Assembly (NCBI GenBank): GCA_018136815.1
Contig: CM030939.1
Location: 4,395,419 to 4,459,418 of the forward strand
Direction of reading: 5' to 3'
Source: Isochrysis galbana
Lineage: Eukaryota; Haptophyta; Isochrysidales; Isochrysidaceae
Length of the DNA: 64,000 nucleotides
Position numbers and translations under genes: made by a program. The notes below the pieces were generated by a model. It saw nothing but the letters and a program-made list of their open reading frames with translations, was not told the origin of the DNA and ran no database searches. The stretch's first letter is position 1. Every line of letters starts with the position of its first letter. Of the stretch, positions 55,184-64,000 are shown in pieces.

Positions 55184-56360
55184 ATGGAGCGCGCGCCGAC
55201 CGCTCCCCTCTCCCAGCCCCCCGCCGCCACGACGCCCCAACGGGGCCGCCCCAAACCGCCGGAGCCAAAGCGCTCGCAGGCCTCTGCCCCGCCAGACACC
55301 GACGTCGACATGGCTCCGCCACCCTCGCCTCCTCACCAGCCCCAGAAGCAGGGAACAGGCCGTGCCCTGTTCCCTGCAGAGCAACAGAGCCAGCAACTGG
55401 CTCAGCCGCCCAGCTCCACCGTCTCGCCACCCAATCAAGGACTCCCCATGGTGGGTGGCAGCATTGCTGCCACCCCCATGGTGGTAACTCCTACCAGCAG
55501 TGCACCCCTCGGGGGCGGGCACTTGACACAACAATCAATCCTTGGAGCTTTTGCTCCCACCAACCAACTAACAACCCATGCGCCCAAGTCGTATGCAGAA
55601 GCCACGCATGGGAACAAACTGAAGGAGCCAGCCCAACAAGCTCTGAAGCAGCCAGCCCAACAACAACCGCAACAGCTGTCGCGCAAGCGGGCCGACCCAC
55701 AGTCGGATCCCAAAGGGACTCCCACCAACACCACCCAACTCGCTCCCCCTCCAATGGATGAAGAAGAGGAACCCGAAGACACACCCTTTTTCATTCAGCT
55801 AGCGCAACTAGCTGAAGACAAAAAGGACATTAAAAGTGAGGATGTAGCCACGTTCATGAAGTTTCTTCTCTCTAGGCTAGAGGGCCTAGATGCCACGCCA
55901 GATGGGATGGACAAGGGCCGAAAGGGCCCATGGATTTTCTACGTCGACGACGATGCTCACGACCAATTCAAGGCCGCTTATGGCGACAAACTTCAAACGG
56001 TACTCTCGGGAGTCCCGCATGAGTTTGGAGTCACCTATGGCACGATAGCCGACTCAGCTCCCCGCAAATCTAGCGCTATCAGGTCCTCTCTCAAAGAGGT
56101 CGCCACCTACATCGTGTTTCGCATATTCGATCCGATTAAGGCATACAAAACTAAAACTCGGCATCTGGCTAGTGCATTGGAGCGTGAAGGCTTCCATGTC
56201 CTTAGGGGCAATCAACAGCGAGTCAAGACCACGCTCGAAGGGATCACTAAGGTAGAAGCCGGTAAACGTCCAATTTGGCACTTCTACGTCCCGACTACAG
56301 GCGGACGAGTTAGGCTCCTCGCACGAGGGTATAAAATGGATAACCCTTCCGGCGTACCCG
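55184..56360 (+). pseudogene. LINE ORF1 (RNA-binding-like, no zinc knuckle)
   Basis: It starts MERAPTAPLSQPPAATTPQR. The first 200 residues are Pro/Gln-rich. The folded part (about 200-385) shows KGPWIFYVDDDAHDQFKAAY and REGFHVLRGNQQRVKTTLEG. The ORF1 at 59154-60593 has the matching GPWEILVTADCANQFRETYK and SQGFYFLQGNQERTKI. No CCHC knuckle is seen. The frame continues past the deletion junction to 56572 with unrelated residues because it then reads ORF2 DNA in the wrong frame. Confidence 0.78.
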
Positions 56361-57319
56361 AGAGTGGGGACGAGAGAAGGCGGGCCCCTATTGGGTATCG
56401 GACTACTCCCCATGGCCGAACACACGCGAGCGCTTCAAGCGATATGGATAGCCCGCTACCTAAACCCGTCAACGGCGGAATGGAAAACGGTCTTAGACCA
56501 ATGGTTCTGCCGCACCCCCTTAGGGCGCGCGGCGGTCTTCGCGAAGGTCGACGTGAAGAGCCTCACGGCTAGCATTCGTGGTAATAGCACGCTCCCGGCT
56601 TTTTGGAAGCTTGCGCTCGAGAACTTTAGACGGATTAACTTCCATAGGGAAACAAACACACGGGAAGGAACCCTGGGCTCCCCGATATGGCACGACCTTT
56701 TCCACAAACCTCCGGCGATTCACCATTCACATAGGTCTAAATGGGAGTCTCTTCAGACGGTTATCGTACACAATACGATTAACCCGGACACGGGGGACGT
56801 ATACACTACAGAGGAATGCGCGGCTTACTTGCCGGACGGAGAACGGTGGATACGCCATAGAGGAAATTACATTTCAGTAGCCCCCCTTCTTAAGTCGTGG
56901 GAAAAGATATCCGAATGGACTAGATCAAGACTAGTGGATACCACATCTGACTATACGGACCTTCTTAGAAAACAAGCGAAGCCCCCGCCTCCTCCTCCGG
57001 AGGAGCAAGAGTTAGTCCCTCAAGAAGATCCGGACGCGCATGATCTAGGTGACATTCTAGTGGACAAAGACCATAACTTCTATCTGCGCCGAAAAGGCGA
57101 TCACCACAAAGTCCAACTTAATGTTATGGGAGAGCCCCACATCCACGAGCGGATCAGCCCGCAACTATTGCCCGATGAGCTATTCACCCCACTGAAGTGG
57201 GGACGAGCGTACGACGGCCCGGCGGAAACAGCGTATCCGATACCTCAAGAGTACACGCTAAAAGGCACGCAAACTACGCTAGAGGATGTGAGTGTCAGGC
57301 CCATTGAAGTTGCGGTTTA
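56360..57319 (+). pseudogene. LINE ORF2, post-RT region (outer copy)
   Basis: The frame reads REGGPLLGIGLLPMAEHTRA, WIARYLNPSTAEWKTVLDQW, FCRTPLGRAAVF and LPAFWKLALENFR, the region downstream of the RT in L1-type ORF2. A Pro/Glu segment and TPLKWGRAYDGP-EYTL follow. There is no independent start codon. The natural frame ran on into 60635 before the nested insertion. No catalytic domain is present. Confidence 0.78.
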
Positions 57320-57625
57320 AAAAAAAAAAAAACATCTGAAGATTCTGGGCTACACACCTACTATCGCCTGGGTATCCCCTCTCTATTTACGCCGCCCTTA
57401 AAATCCCTCCCTCCACCTCTTTCCCTGCCCCCCTTCATTCCTTGGTCTTCGGTTTCAGGGGTTCGGCCCTGGTGCCCTACCTAAGGCCTGGTTCGGAGTG
57501 CGGGGGCCAGGCAGGCCTATTGTCGTCTCTCGTGTCCTGCGTGCCCTCCGGGGTTCGCGTTGGTATCAGGCTTCCGTCAGGTTCTTGCCGTCCCTAATGA
57601 TTCCCAGGTCCTCTGTGCCCCTGGC

Positions 57626-59161
57626 TCATTCGCCTTCGTTACGTTGCTCCTTGTTCCCCTCGACAGCGTGCGCTATCCCTAGCCTGGTGGCTAGCTCCAC
57701 TAGCTCCTCGCTGGGTTTGAGCCCACCCTTGTCGTTCAACATAAAAACGGGTCTCAAGTCGCTCATGTCTATTCTTTTTTTGGGTTGCCTACCCATGCCC
57801 GCTTGGGCGGTTCTTGTCGAGTCGGTTCCGTTTGCGAAGACTAGTGCTTTGCTCAGTATGGCGTATCTCTCTATCGTTCTTATCAATATCGATTCTTCCG
57901 AGAATTCTATGCCATCGTAATGGATTCTATAGAAGTCTGTGATGATATATCTCCACGCTAATAGATATAGTGTATATAACGCCTTCGGGGCGTCCCCTTT
58001 CGGGTATATGAATAGATTGTCGACAATGTGGTCTTCTCTACTTTTTCCCGTCTCAGGTGAGAACCTGGCGACTTTGTTCAGCGCGCATAATATGCGGATT
58101 ATCCCTTGGCATTCGCCTAGGTGTGTCGAAGATTCGTCCATTTCTCCACAAATGCGGCACGTGCTGGTTCTATCCGGAAATCGGTTGTACGTGCCCACTC
58201 GCCTATGCGTGATGTGTTTGAAATGCAGGTGCATATCGCGCGCCGTCACCATTGGGGATGTGTACAGCCTCGCTAGGTGCGCCCAAGTGTCTTCGGGTAT
58301 CTGTAGTCTTTCTTCCCATTTGGTGGGCCCTGCGTGTCTTTTTCGTTTTCGGGTATTTTGTTGGAGGGCTTCGGTCAAGTGTTCCACACCGGTCTCGTCT
58401 AGGGGTGTTTTGCCGTCCAGCGTGTATTCGTCCGCCAGCGGGTATTCGAGTCTCTTGTTGGATTTATAGCCCTCCCCCCATTTTGCCGGCGGGGAGGTGT
58501 CTAGGTTCTCGGGTGCGTTGGGTAATCTTGCTCCAATTATTGGGGTGCCCAGGTACGAGAGCTCCGCTTCATACCACGCGCCTTTGATTTTCGCGTAGTA
58601 GTCTCCATCCTGTGTTATGTGTATTTCAGGGGGTGGTTCTTCCGGGCGGTGTTGTCCGTCGGCCTCCCGCCTAGCCGGCGTGTTTCCTCTCTCGGTCGTG
58701 CTTGCTAGCTTCGTCATCATTGTCATGGAGTGGCTTACTATCGTGTCCCATGTCCCTAGGAATTTGTCTCTTGGGATGTATTCTCCCTGGAAGTGTATGT
58801 ATGTGTCGTTGTTTTTGAGGTATTGTGCGCATTCCTCTTTGTTGTATGGCGTCGTCGCGCCGTAGTCTCTAAATACGTTGTGTATGGTGTTGCATTGCAG
58901 CCTATTCCATAGCTTCGCCCACGTGGGGTTTAGCTTGGGACCCGGATGCGTTGGGCTGCCCCACATGGGTTGTGAGAGGAGTCCTTCCCTACTCGTTTTT
59001 AGCGATGTGAGCTCGAGTTCTCGTATGTTTTTCAGAGCCTGTTTCCAGAACGCCGGGAGTTTGCTTGTGCCTGTTATGCCGTCGGTCAGATTACTCATGG
59101 GGATCGTCGATAGGACCGCTGCCCTTCCCATGTTCGTGCGGCAAAACCAAGCGTCAAGCAC
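57626..59161 (-). CDS. LINE ORF2 C-terminal region (nested copy)
   Basis: About 510 codons are intact. WFCRTNMGRAAV and LPAFWKQALKNIRELEL match 56500-56640. Later come CRICGEMDESSTHLGEC (CX2CX8HX3C knuckle) and a basic C-terminus. The sense frame extends upstream of the ATG at 59161 (EAQWKQVLDAWF) to the junction inside the end of ORF1. The two frames overlap by a few bases, so ORF2 could be reached only by reinitiation or frameshift. With no RT it has no catalysis. The intact frame suggests youth or selection. Confidence 0.75.
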   Translation of the reverse strand: MLDAWFCRTNMGRAAVLSTIPMSNLTDGITGTSKLPAFWKQALKNIRELELTSLKTSREGLLSQPMWGSPTHPGPKLNPTWAKLWNRLQCNTIHNVFRDYGATTPYNKEECAQYLKNNDTYIHFQGEYIPRDKFLGTWDTIVSHSMTMMTKLASTTERGNTPARREADGQHRPEEPPPEIHITQDGDYYAKIKGAWYEAELSYLGTPIIGARLPNAPENLDTSPPAKWGEGYKSNKRLEYPLADEYTLDGKTPLDETGVEHLTEALQQNTRKRKRHAGPTKWEERLQIPEDTWAHLARLYTSPMVTARDMHLHFKHITHRRVGTYNRFPDRTSTCRICGEMDESSTHLGECQGIIRILCALNKVARFSPETGKSREDHIVDNLFIYPKGDAPKALYTLYLLAWRYIITDFYRIHYDGIEFSEESILIRTIERYAILSKALVFANGTDSTRTAQAGMGRQPKKRIDMSDLRPVFMLNDKGGLKPSEELVELATRLGIAHAVEGNKEQRNEGE

Positions 59162-60593
59162 TTGTTTCCATTGTGCCTCCGGCGTGGATGTTGAGGTTCT
59201 TGATGTCGCCTCCTAATTCGCGGCAGTTGCGAACGGCGTATTCAATGGGGTAGGGAGCCCCGTTGATGTTGAGTAAGAGCTTTCGTGGGAAGTCGAACGA
59301 GGCGAATGAGCCTTGCCTCGGGGTCACGTACAGGTGGTACACCTCCTTTTTGCCTTGGGTCACGAGGACCCCTTCCTTGGTGAGGATTTTGGTGCGCTCT
59401 TGGTTGCCTTGTAGAAAGTAGAACCCTTGACTGTCAACCGCCTTCGCGAGCGAGCTGATGGTGATGTAGTTTTTCATCTCGAATTTGTAGTTGCGCACCA
59501 CTAGGTGCGCTGCAGCGTCTCTGAATGCGCTGGCCAGCGCTTTGTTGGACGCGCGGGGCAGCTCCTTGAATTTCTCGTCGAGGGTTTGGTATTTGACCCC
59601 GATCGGGCAAGGGATGCCTACTTTGCGGAAGTCCGCCACATCCTTGTACGTTTCGCGAAATTGGTTGGCGCAATCCGCTGTGACGAGGATCTCCCATGGG
59701 CCAGAGGCGCTCTTGGACAGGAAGTCCGGCTCGAGGTCTACTCCCTCCAGCTTGTTGAGATGCGCGACGATGGCACTAAGGGCCTCTTCGTCCTTGATTT
59801 TGTATCCCTTCTCGTACGGCGTAAAGGAGATGGTGATTTTTTGAGATGCTTCGAACTCAGCTTCGGCTTCAGCTTCGGGTTCAAGGTCTTCATCAAGTAG
59901 AGCCACCTGGGTAGCCGGGGTGGAGAGAGTGGTTAGTCCTATAAGCAGCCGTGTCTCGTAGGGGCCCAGCGGGCTTGATGCGGCCCTCCCATTGGCACCT
60001 CCTCCCAGTGTTGTTTGGGTGTGGTGTCTGTTTGTTTGTCTTTGTTGAGCCGCTTGGCTCTCTGTCTTGTTTGGCCCACGCGCGCACGTGGCGCGGTTGT
60101 CGTCTCGTCGTCTCGTGTTGATGGCGGGAGCCTCTCCCTCGTCGTCTCCTTCGGTGTGTTTGCCTCCCCTTCTGGGGGTCCAGTCTTGTCCTCTCCCTGT
60201 TGTTGTTTCCCAATGTTGTGACATTCCCCCATGGGGGCTTTGTCCATGATGGTGCCGGGCCGGCCCCTCGTGCCGGAGCACGAGGGCGGTTTCGCGGCTG
60301 TGTAGGGGCCGGGCCCGGAGGCCTCCCCTGATGGAGCGTCCCTCTGGTGTGGAGTGGCTGGTGGGGCTGTGGAAAGTGGAGTGGGTGTGCTGCATGCTGG
60401 CTGTTGCCAGCATGCAGGCTTGGATCGCTCTGTTCTCTGTGTTGTTCGGGCGTGTCCCGCTGGCTCTTGCGCCCACCTGGTCGGGCGGGTCGTCTTGACG
60501 CGGCCGCTTCGGCGACAGGGGGGTGTCCATGAACGCTTCGTCCATTGCGGCGAGGGCGGCGGCGGCGAGAGCGGGCGGCGGCGCGCGCTCCAT
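59154..60593 (-). CDS. LINE ORF1 (nested copy), intact frame
   Basis: 479 aa start at the ATG directly behind the 5' hairpin (MERAPPPALAAAALAAMDEA). The N-terminal 215 residues are disordered and rich in His, Thr, Arg and Gly. An acidic patch (EPEAEAEAEFE) leads to a folded region (about 250-440) containing EKGYKIKDEEALSAIVAHLN and DAAAHLVVRNYKFEMKNYIT, homologous to the ORF1 at 55184. It probably coats element RNA, as L1-type ORF1 proteins do. That role is inferred from position. The last residues (HAGGTMETSA) are read from ORF2 DNA. Confidence 0.78.
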   Translation of the reverse strand: MERAPPPALAAAALAAMDEAFMDTPLSPKRPRQDDPPDQVGARASGTRPNNTENRAIQACMLATASMQHTHSTFHSPTSHSTPEGRSIRGGLRARPLHSRETALVLRHEGPARHHHGQSPHGGMSQHWETTTGRGQDWTPRRGGKHTEGDDEGEAPAINTRRRDDNRATCARGPNKTESQAAQQRQTNRHHTQTTLGGGANGRAASSPLGPYETRLLIGLTTLSTPATQVALLDEDLEPEAEAEAEFEASQKITISFTPYEKGYKIKDEEALSAIVAHLNKLEGVDLEPDFLSKSASGPWEILVTADCANQFRETYKDVADFRKVGIPCPIGVKYQTLDEKFKELPRASNKALASAFRDAAAHLVVRNYKFEMKNYITISSLAKAVDSQGFYFLQGNQERTKILTKEGVLVTQGKKEVYHLYVTPRQGSFASFDFPRKLLLNINGAPYPIEYAVRNCRELGGDIKNLNIHAGGTMETSA

Positions 60594-60850
60594 GACCCTA
60601 TCGTTTTAACGATAGTTGTTGAAGTTGCGGTTTATTTATTTCAAGTTTTGGGGAGCTGTGAAAAGAAAACTTAAAAATTTTCAGTTTTGGAACGGAGGTA
60701 GTACTATTATTGGGTGGCGGTGGAGTGGTGTGGATGGGCTGCCGCCGCCCTTCTCGCGCCCCGCCCTTTTCATACGGACCTATTCCTATCTGCCGACATC
60801 CCACACCTAAATCTCTATCTTGCGGCAGTCTCACGGCATGAAGCCAAGCG

Positions 60851-62154
60851 TCATGCCCCGGGCGGATCGTGCGCCTCATCCTCGCCAGTCCGATATCGAT
60901 AAGGACCGCGATGCCGCAGTGTTCGATGTGATCTCCCATCACTACCAGCAGCTGCCCTTCGAAGCCAAGCGACCTCACGCCGCCACTGGCTCACTGGCAC
61001 TGCCGGAAAGCCCCCAACCGTGGTTCCAGGCGTCAACACATCTGTAGTAACCCCGCTGCACGCGGCGACGCGAGTTCCAGAGGCTAGCGACACGTGGTCG
61101 GCAACTGCTGCGCGCCCACCCAAGACACAAAAGTCACCCACGTTACTTGAACCACCTAGAGCAACCTGCGCGAAAAGTCGATTGTACGGTCAGGCTCTTG
61201 TACCTTGCCTTGGGATGCTGATGGGCTCCACAAGTGAGGATGGAGTGCAGGCCTGTCGCGGCGCTTGAAGCGCACAGCCAATGCAAGAGCACAGGTGCCG
61301 GTTGATGCAGCCGAGTTACATGCGAGCGGAACGCAAGCCAGTCACCTGTGCACACAGCAGAACACCGACGCCGACGTGCACATTGTGACCAACCTGCGAG
61401 TTTCGAGAGCACAGAAGGAATAGCCCAATTCGTGAAGTGCTCTCAACCAACGATCATTGCATGCAAGTGCTATCAGCCAATAATCATCGCAAAAGGCAAG
61501 CCAAAGCCTTGCCTGCACAAGATTGTCCAGCTTCGTATGATGGCCAACCACAGTGTCCCTCCACGAGCCGCGATCGATGCATGAGCCTGCGCCGATCTCA
61601 ACATCATCCCCTATCACAACACGACGAAGCTGCGGCTTCTTGATCGGTGGCTGATCCCCTGGCAAGACGACGCCAAGCCTGTTCGCATGAGGCGACCCGC
61701 GTCCTTCGGCCGTTGCTGTGAGTGCGGCATTGTCTGGCCAAGGTTCTGTGCTTGCGGGGATGCCCGGAATGAAGCCAAATCCATCAGCCCCGATGTTGAC
61801 TCCAGCGTGCAGCGTGCAGCCTGCGCCAAGTGCACAGTGCAGAAGCGTGGTATTGGGGCCGACGACGGTGCCACCACCAACAATTACACCGGCACCAACC
61901 ACCACGTTGGGACCAAGCACGCACTTCGGCCCAACCCAAGCGTTTGGCCCGACAACCGCTCCGGCGCCGACAGTTGCCGATGGGTGGACGCTTGCGCTCG
62001 CGTGTACCCTGTCTGCTCGCCTTGCTCGGCTCGCAAGGGCGCGTAGCGAGGGACCAGCGCACTTGCGCGTCAGACTGGTCTTCCACACCGGACGCCACGC
62101 CGACGCCGCGTCCCACGCGCCCAGAGCCGAGGGGCGCCGTCGAGCACACCACAT
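60851..62154 (-). CDS. lpxD: UDP-3-O-acylglucosamine N-acyltransferase (LpxD-like), organelle-type
   Basis: Exons 62154-61513, 61393-61346 and 61165-60851 join in phase 0: 334 aa. Intron 1 (119 nt) starts with GC (TGCAG/GCAAGG). Exon 2 is a 48-nt microexon. It reads [16 protein letters not shown] and completes the LpxD block [13 protein letters not shown], in which the His (about 217) aligns with the catalytic one. Hexapeptide repeats of the left-handed beta-helix run from about 53 ([20 protein letters not shown]). [10 protein letters not shown] (about 119-128) and [20 protein letters not shown] are further signatures. LpxD N-acylates UDP-3-O-acylglucosamine in lipid A synthesis. Plants and some algae keep a lipid A-type pathway in organelles. 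The bacterial N-terminal uridine-binding domain is replaced by an Arg/Ala-rich presequence. Confidence 0.87.
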
Positions 62155-63102
62155 CGCCCCCTCCTCCCCGCCGCCCCACGCGAGCGACAAGACGGAGCGA
62201 GCGAGCGACCACACACTTCAGTAAAGTAAAGTAGAGTACATACTCCCTCTAGACTCCAGAGGGAACCGCGGCCGGACGGAAATAGCATCACTTGACACCT
62301 GTTCTCCACTTCTCCATACATTGGACTCGATCTATATTTAGTATCGCCGTAGAATAGTTGGTAAGCAATGTCAACCACGTAATTATCACGTGGAGGCTAG
62401 CTTAGCTCGGAGGCGGTACGAATCGCGTCTCCGTTCTTTACCTCACCAGCGATTAGTTTTAGTTTATTAGTTTACGAAGACGGAGCCAGTGAGGGGCGAG
62501 GGGCGACACGTTTGCACGTTTGGCGTTTGGCGTGGCTTCCGGCTTCTTTGTACTACTCGTACTACAACATAATCATAAGCTCTACGAGCTAGTATCGCAA
62601 CCGTAGAGTCTCGAGGAGTACTCTACTCTAGCAGAGTAGAGTATAGTAGAACATAGAAAATAGGAGTAGAGGTGTAGAGGTAGAGGCTGGGGCTTCGTGC
62701 GAACTTCGTGCACAAACGCGCTTCGCGGACAGGACATGCCCTTCCCCCAGCCTCCAGCCTCCCATGGCCCACTGACCACTGACCACTGACAGCTTCCCAG
62801 CCAACCCTAAGCTGACTGGGGCTAGCACACTATCTAGGCCCGCGATTTGCGATTTGCTCACGGAAGAGCGCGCGCGAATCGTCGCGGGCGCCACGATAGC
62901 AGCCGCTTACGCTTACGTCTTACGTGCGCGAGCGAGGCACGAGCGACCGAGCAGAGCCGCAAACCTCTCCCCCCATCCCCCATGCCACAAATTCCACAAA
63001 GGGTATTAAGGATTAAGGCTTGGTAAGGTGGAGTGGGAGCTGCTGAAGACGGGAGCCTCTGATGATGCTCATCACCGGGAATTCAGAATGAATTCACTAT
63101 AA
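62155..63102. other. Intergenic DNA upstream of the LpxD gene
   Basis: 62610-62650 is rich in CTCTACT/AGAGTAGAG words forming a small palindrome. No coding frame with a recognised motif is present. Confidence 0.5.
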
Positions 63103-63251
63103 TCTTAATCTTATGATTGGCCGCCATGGAGGGGGGCCTCGCGCCCCGCGCCCCCCCCACTCTCTCGACTCCCCTCATGGGGGGCGAGAACGAGAACCAT
63201 CCATAGGGCGGTCAAACACAAACACGGCGCCTTTTAACTTCTAAGGGTGAA
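63103..63251 (+). mobile_element. 149-bp SINE-like element with 12-bp target duplication
   Basis: AATTCACTATAA flanks it at 63091-63102 and 63252-63263. It begins TCTTAATC-TTAT-GATTGGCC with GCCATGG immediately after the hairpin, as in the LINE heads. It continues GGGGCCTCGCGCCCCGCGCC and ACTCTCTCGACTCCCCTCAT. The 3' end is CTTTTAACTTCTAAGGG. Related bodies lie at 39890-39990 and 54890-54970. It is too short to code. Confidence 0.8.
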
Positions 63252-63303
63252 AATTCACTATAAGTCAAGATTGAGGTTTTATGTTTTATCACGCGATCTT
63301 TAT

Positions 63304-63660
63304 CAACTAACGTTAAAACGATAGGGTCATGGAGCGCGCGCCGCCTCCCTCCCTCGCCGCCGCCGCCCTCGCCGCGATGGACGATACACTCATGGACACG
63401 CCCCTGCCGGCCTGTCGCCAAAGCGACCGCGCCAAGACGACCCGCCCAACCATGTGGGCGATGCAGCCGCCGCGCCACGCCCACTCGTCACCGCGAACAG
63501 CGAGACACCGGCATGCATGCTGGCAACAGGCAGCATGCAACACACCCAAGACAACATGTGAGGAGAGAATGACCAAAGAATTTTTTCAGAGGTTCAAGTC
63601 AAGAGCGACCAACAGCGCGATCCTGGAGATCTTCACAACGGACTCCTGGGATGCTCCGGG
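63304..63660 (+). mobile_element. LINE head and ORF1 start joined to the ORF2 linker
   Basis: The head CAACTAACGTTAAAACGATA GGGTC precedes MERAPPPSLAAAALAAMDDT, nearly identical to the ORF1 start at 60593. After about 70 codons the frame passes into EERMTKEFFQRFKSRATNSAI, the linker between endonuclease and RT seen at 460-530. The rest of ORF1 and the endonuclease are therefore deleted. Sequence beyond about 63660 leaves the element. Confidence 0.75.
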
Positions 63661-63679
63661 TGACACCCTAAGTTGTCTC

Positions 63680-63800
63680 ATAGGTACCTACGGAGGTATT
63701 ATGCCATAGATAGGTATAGGTAGGGTCAATACCTATGTACCTCCGTAGTACATAGGTAGTCACCTTATTGTAGGTATGCCAGACCAATCACCATAGGTAC
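63680..63800. repeat. Inverted repeat of ACCTACGGAGGTA words
   Basis: TAGGTACCTACGGAGGTA (about 63681-63698) faces TGTACCTCCGTAGTACATAG (63735-63754) with AGATAGGTATAGGTA between them. A long stem is possible. 63801-64000 ends the window with a CG-alternating run (63833-63846) and no supported gene. Confidence 0.7.
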
Positions 63801-64000
63801 TATGATGTTGAATGCTGAATTTTGCGCCGCGGCGCGCGCGCGCGCGCACCGTCACCCGGGCCCCGACTGTATACCTACCGCGCATGCTCTTATAACAATT
63901 GTAGTGAGGTTAGCATTAGCAGGTAAGAGAGCAGCCTCTCTCTATTCTCTCTTTCTCTCTCCTCCTCAGGATTTCAAACACTCAGAGACATTATAGTTAT

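Larger units (their letters stand above)
57320..60618 (-). mobile_element. LINE derivative, nested copy with 16-bp target duplication
   Basis: It is flanked by TTGAAGTTGCGGTTTA on both sides. On the minus strand the 5' end is CAACTATCGTTAAAACGATAG (stem CTATCG/CGATAG), then GGTCATGGAGCGCGCG. ORF1 (60593-59154) meets the C-terminal part of ORF2 (59161-57626), with endonuclease and RT absent. The 3' untranslated region (57625-57320) contains AAACCGAAGACCAAGG and GGGCG and ends AGAATCTTCAGATG followed by about 14 T. Both ends are complete, so the deletion form itself was retrotransposed. Confidence 0.87.
55162..60680 (+). mobile_element. LINE derivative, outer copy, split by a nested insertion
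   Basis: The head AAACTAT-TGTT-ATAGTTT (55162-55179) precedes GCGATGGAGCGCGCGCC. It contains nearly all of ORF1 joined near 56360 to the C-terminal half of ORF2, so endonuclease and RT are missing. A second element (57320-60618, minus) sits inside it, flanked by TTGAAGTTGCGGTTTA at 57304-57319 and 60619-60634. After the second duplication the ORF2 frame continues (VYLFQVLGSCEKKT) to a stop. The 3' end beyond about 60680 is not defined. Confidence 0.82.

Overview
This window looks like nuclear DNA of a unicellular alga or a similar protist, not a prokaryote. Genes are split by short spliceosomal introns (about 80-280 nt, one of 745 nt) with GT-AG and at least two probable GC-AG boundaries. Coding DNA is GC-rich, and long microsatellites, minisatellites and non-LTR retrotransposon remains fill the gaps. 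The gene content fits this: a Wee1-type kinase, a SPAG1/RPAP3-type chaperone adaptor, a CD2BP2-type spliceosome protein, an Orai-like membrane protein and a eukaryotic LpxD. Haptophytes or other GC-rich microalgae are my best guess. The lineage is not proven by anything seen here.

Layout. 1-530: LINE ORF2 endonuclease remnant. 600-2100: purine minisatellite and (GT)n. 2121-4112 (-): MFS transporter. 4.3-8.9 kb: satellites and a LINE deletion derivative with an 18-bp target duplication. 9224-13400 (-): five-exon ARM-repeat protein whose joined exons stay in frame (969 aa). 13.7-14.7 kb: minisatellite and (GA)n. 14740-16004 (+): CD2BP2-like. 17.2-19.5 kb: reverse transcriptase remnant, AT-richer island with small ORFs, palindromic repeats. 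About 19920-21567 (+): low-complexity protein gene. 22-26 kb: repeats and a 101-aa ORF. 26554-27717 (-): alpha/beta hydrolase. 28.8-31.5 kb: compositionally foreign island, AT-rich tract, (CT)n and a hairpin array. 31554-32491: intact non-autonomous retroelement. 34145-35756 (+): possible EF-hand-like protein. 37248-39104 (-): Wee1-like kinase. 42177-42653: hAT-type MITE with perfect inverted repeats and 8-bp target duplication. 43849-47566 (+): SPAG1/RPAP3-like. 48619-50877 (-): DUF1295-EXPERA fusion. 51727-54448 (+): Orai-like/PH protein. 55.1-60.7 kb: two nested LINE derivatives. 60851-62154 (-): LpxD. 63.1-63.8 kb: SINE-like element, LINE fragment and inverted repeat.

The cellular genes are unrelated single-copy functions with no operon logic. 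DUF1295-EXPERA and Orai-PH are divergently placed about 850 bp apart and may share a promoter region. The most novel material is a retroposon family whose members begin with a short hairpin of variable sequence but conserved pairing, end in a T-rich tail, and repeatedly lack the endonuclease-RT core. Next is a predicted fusion of a steroid-reductase-like DUF1295 domain with an EXPERA sterol-isomerase-like domain. All gene models were spliced by eye from donor and acceptor signals and reading-frame continuity.
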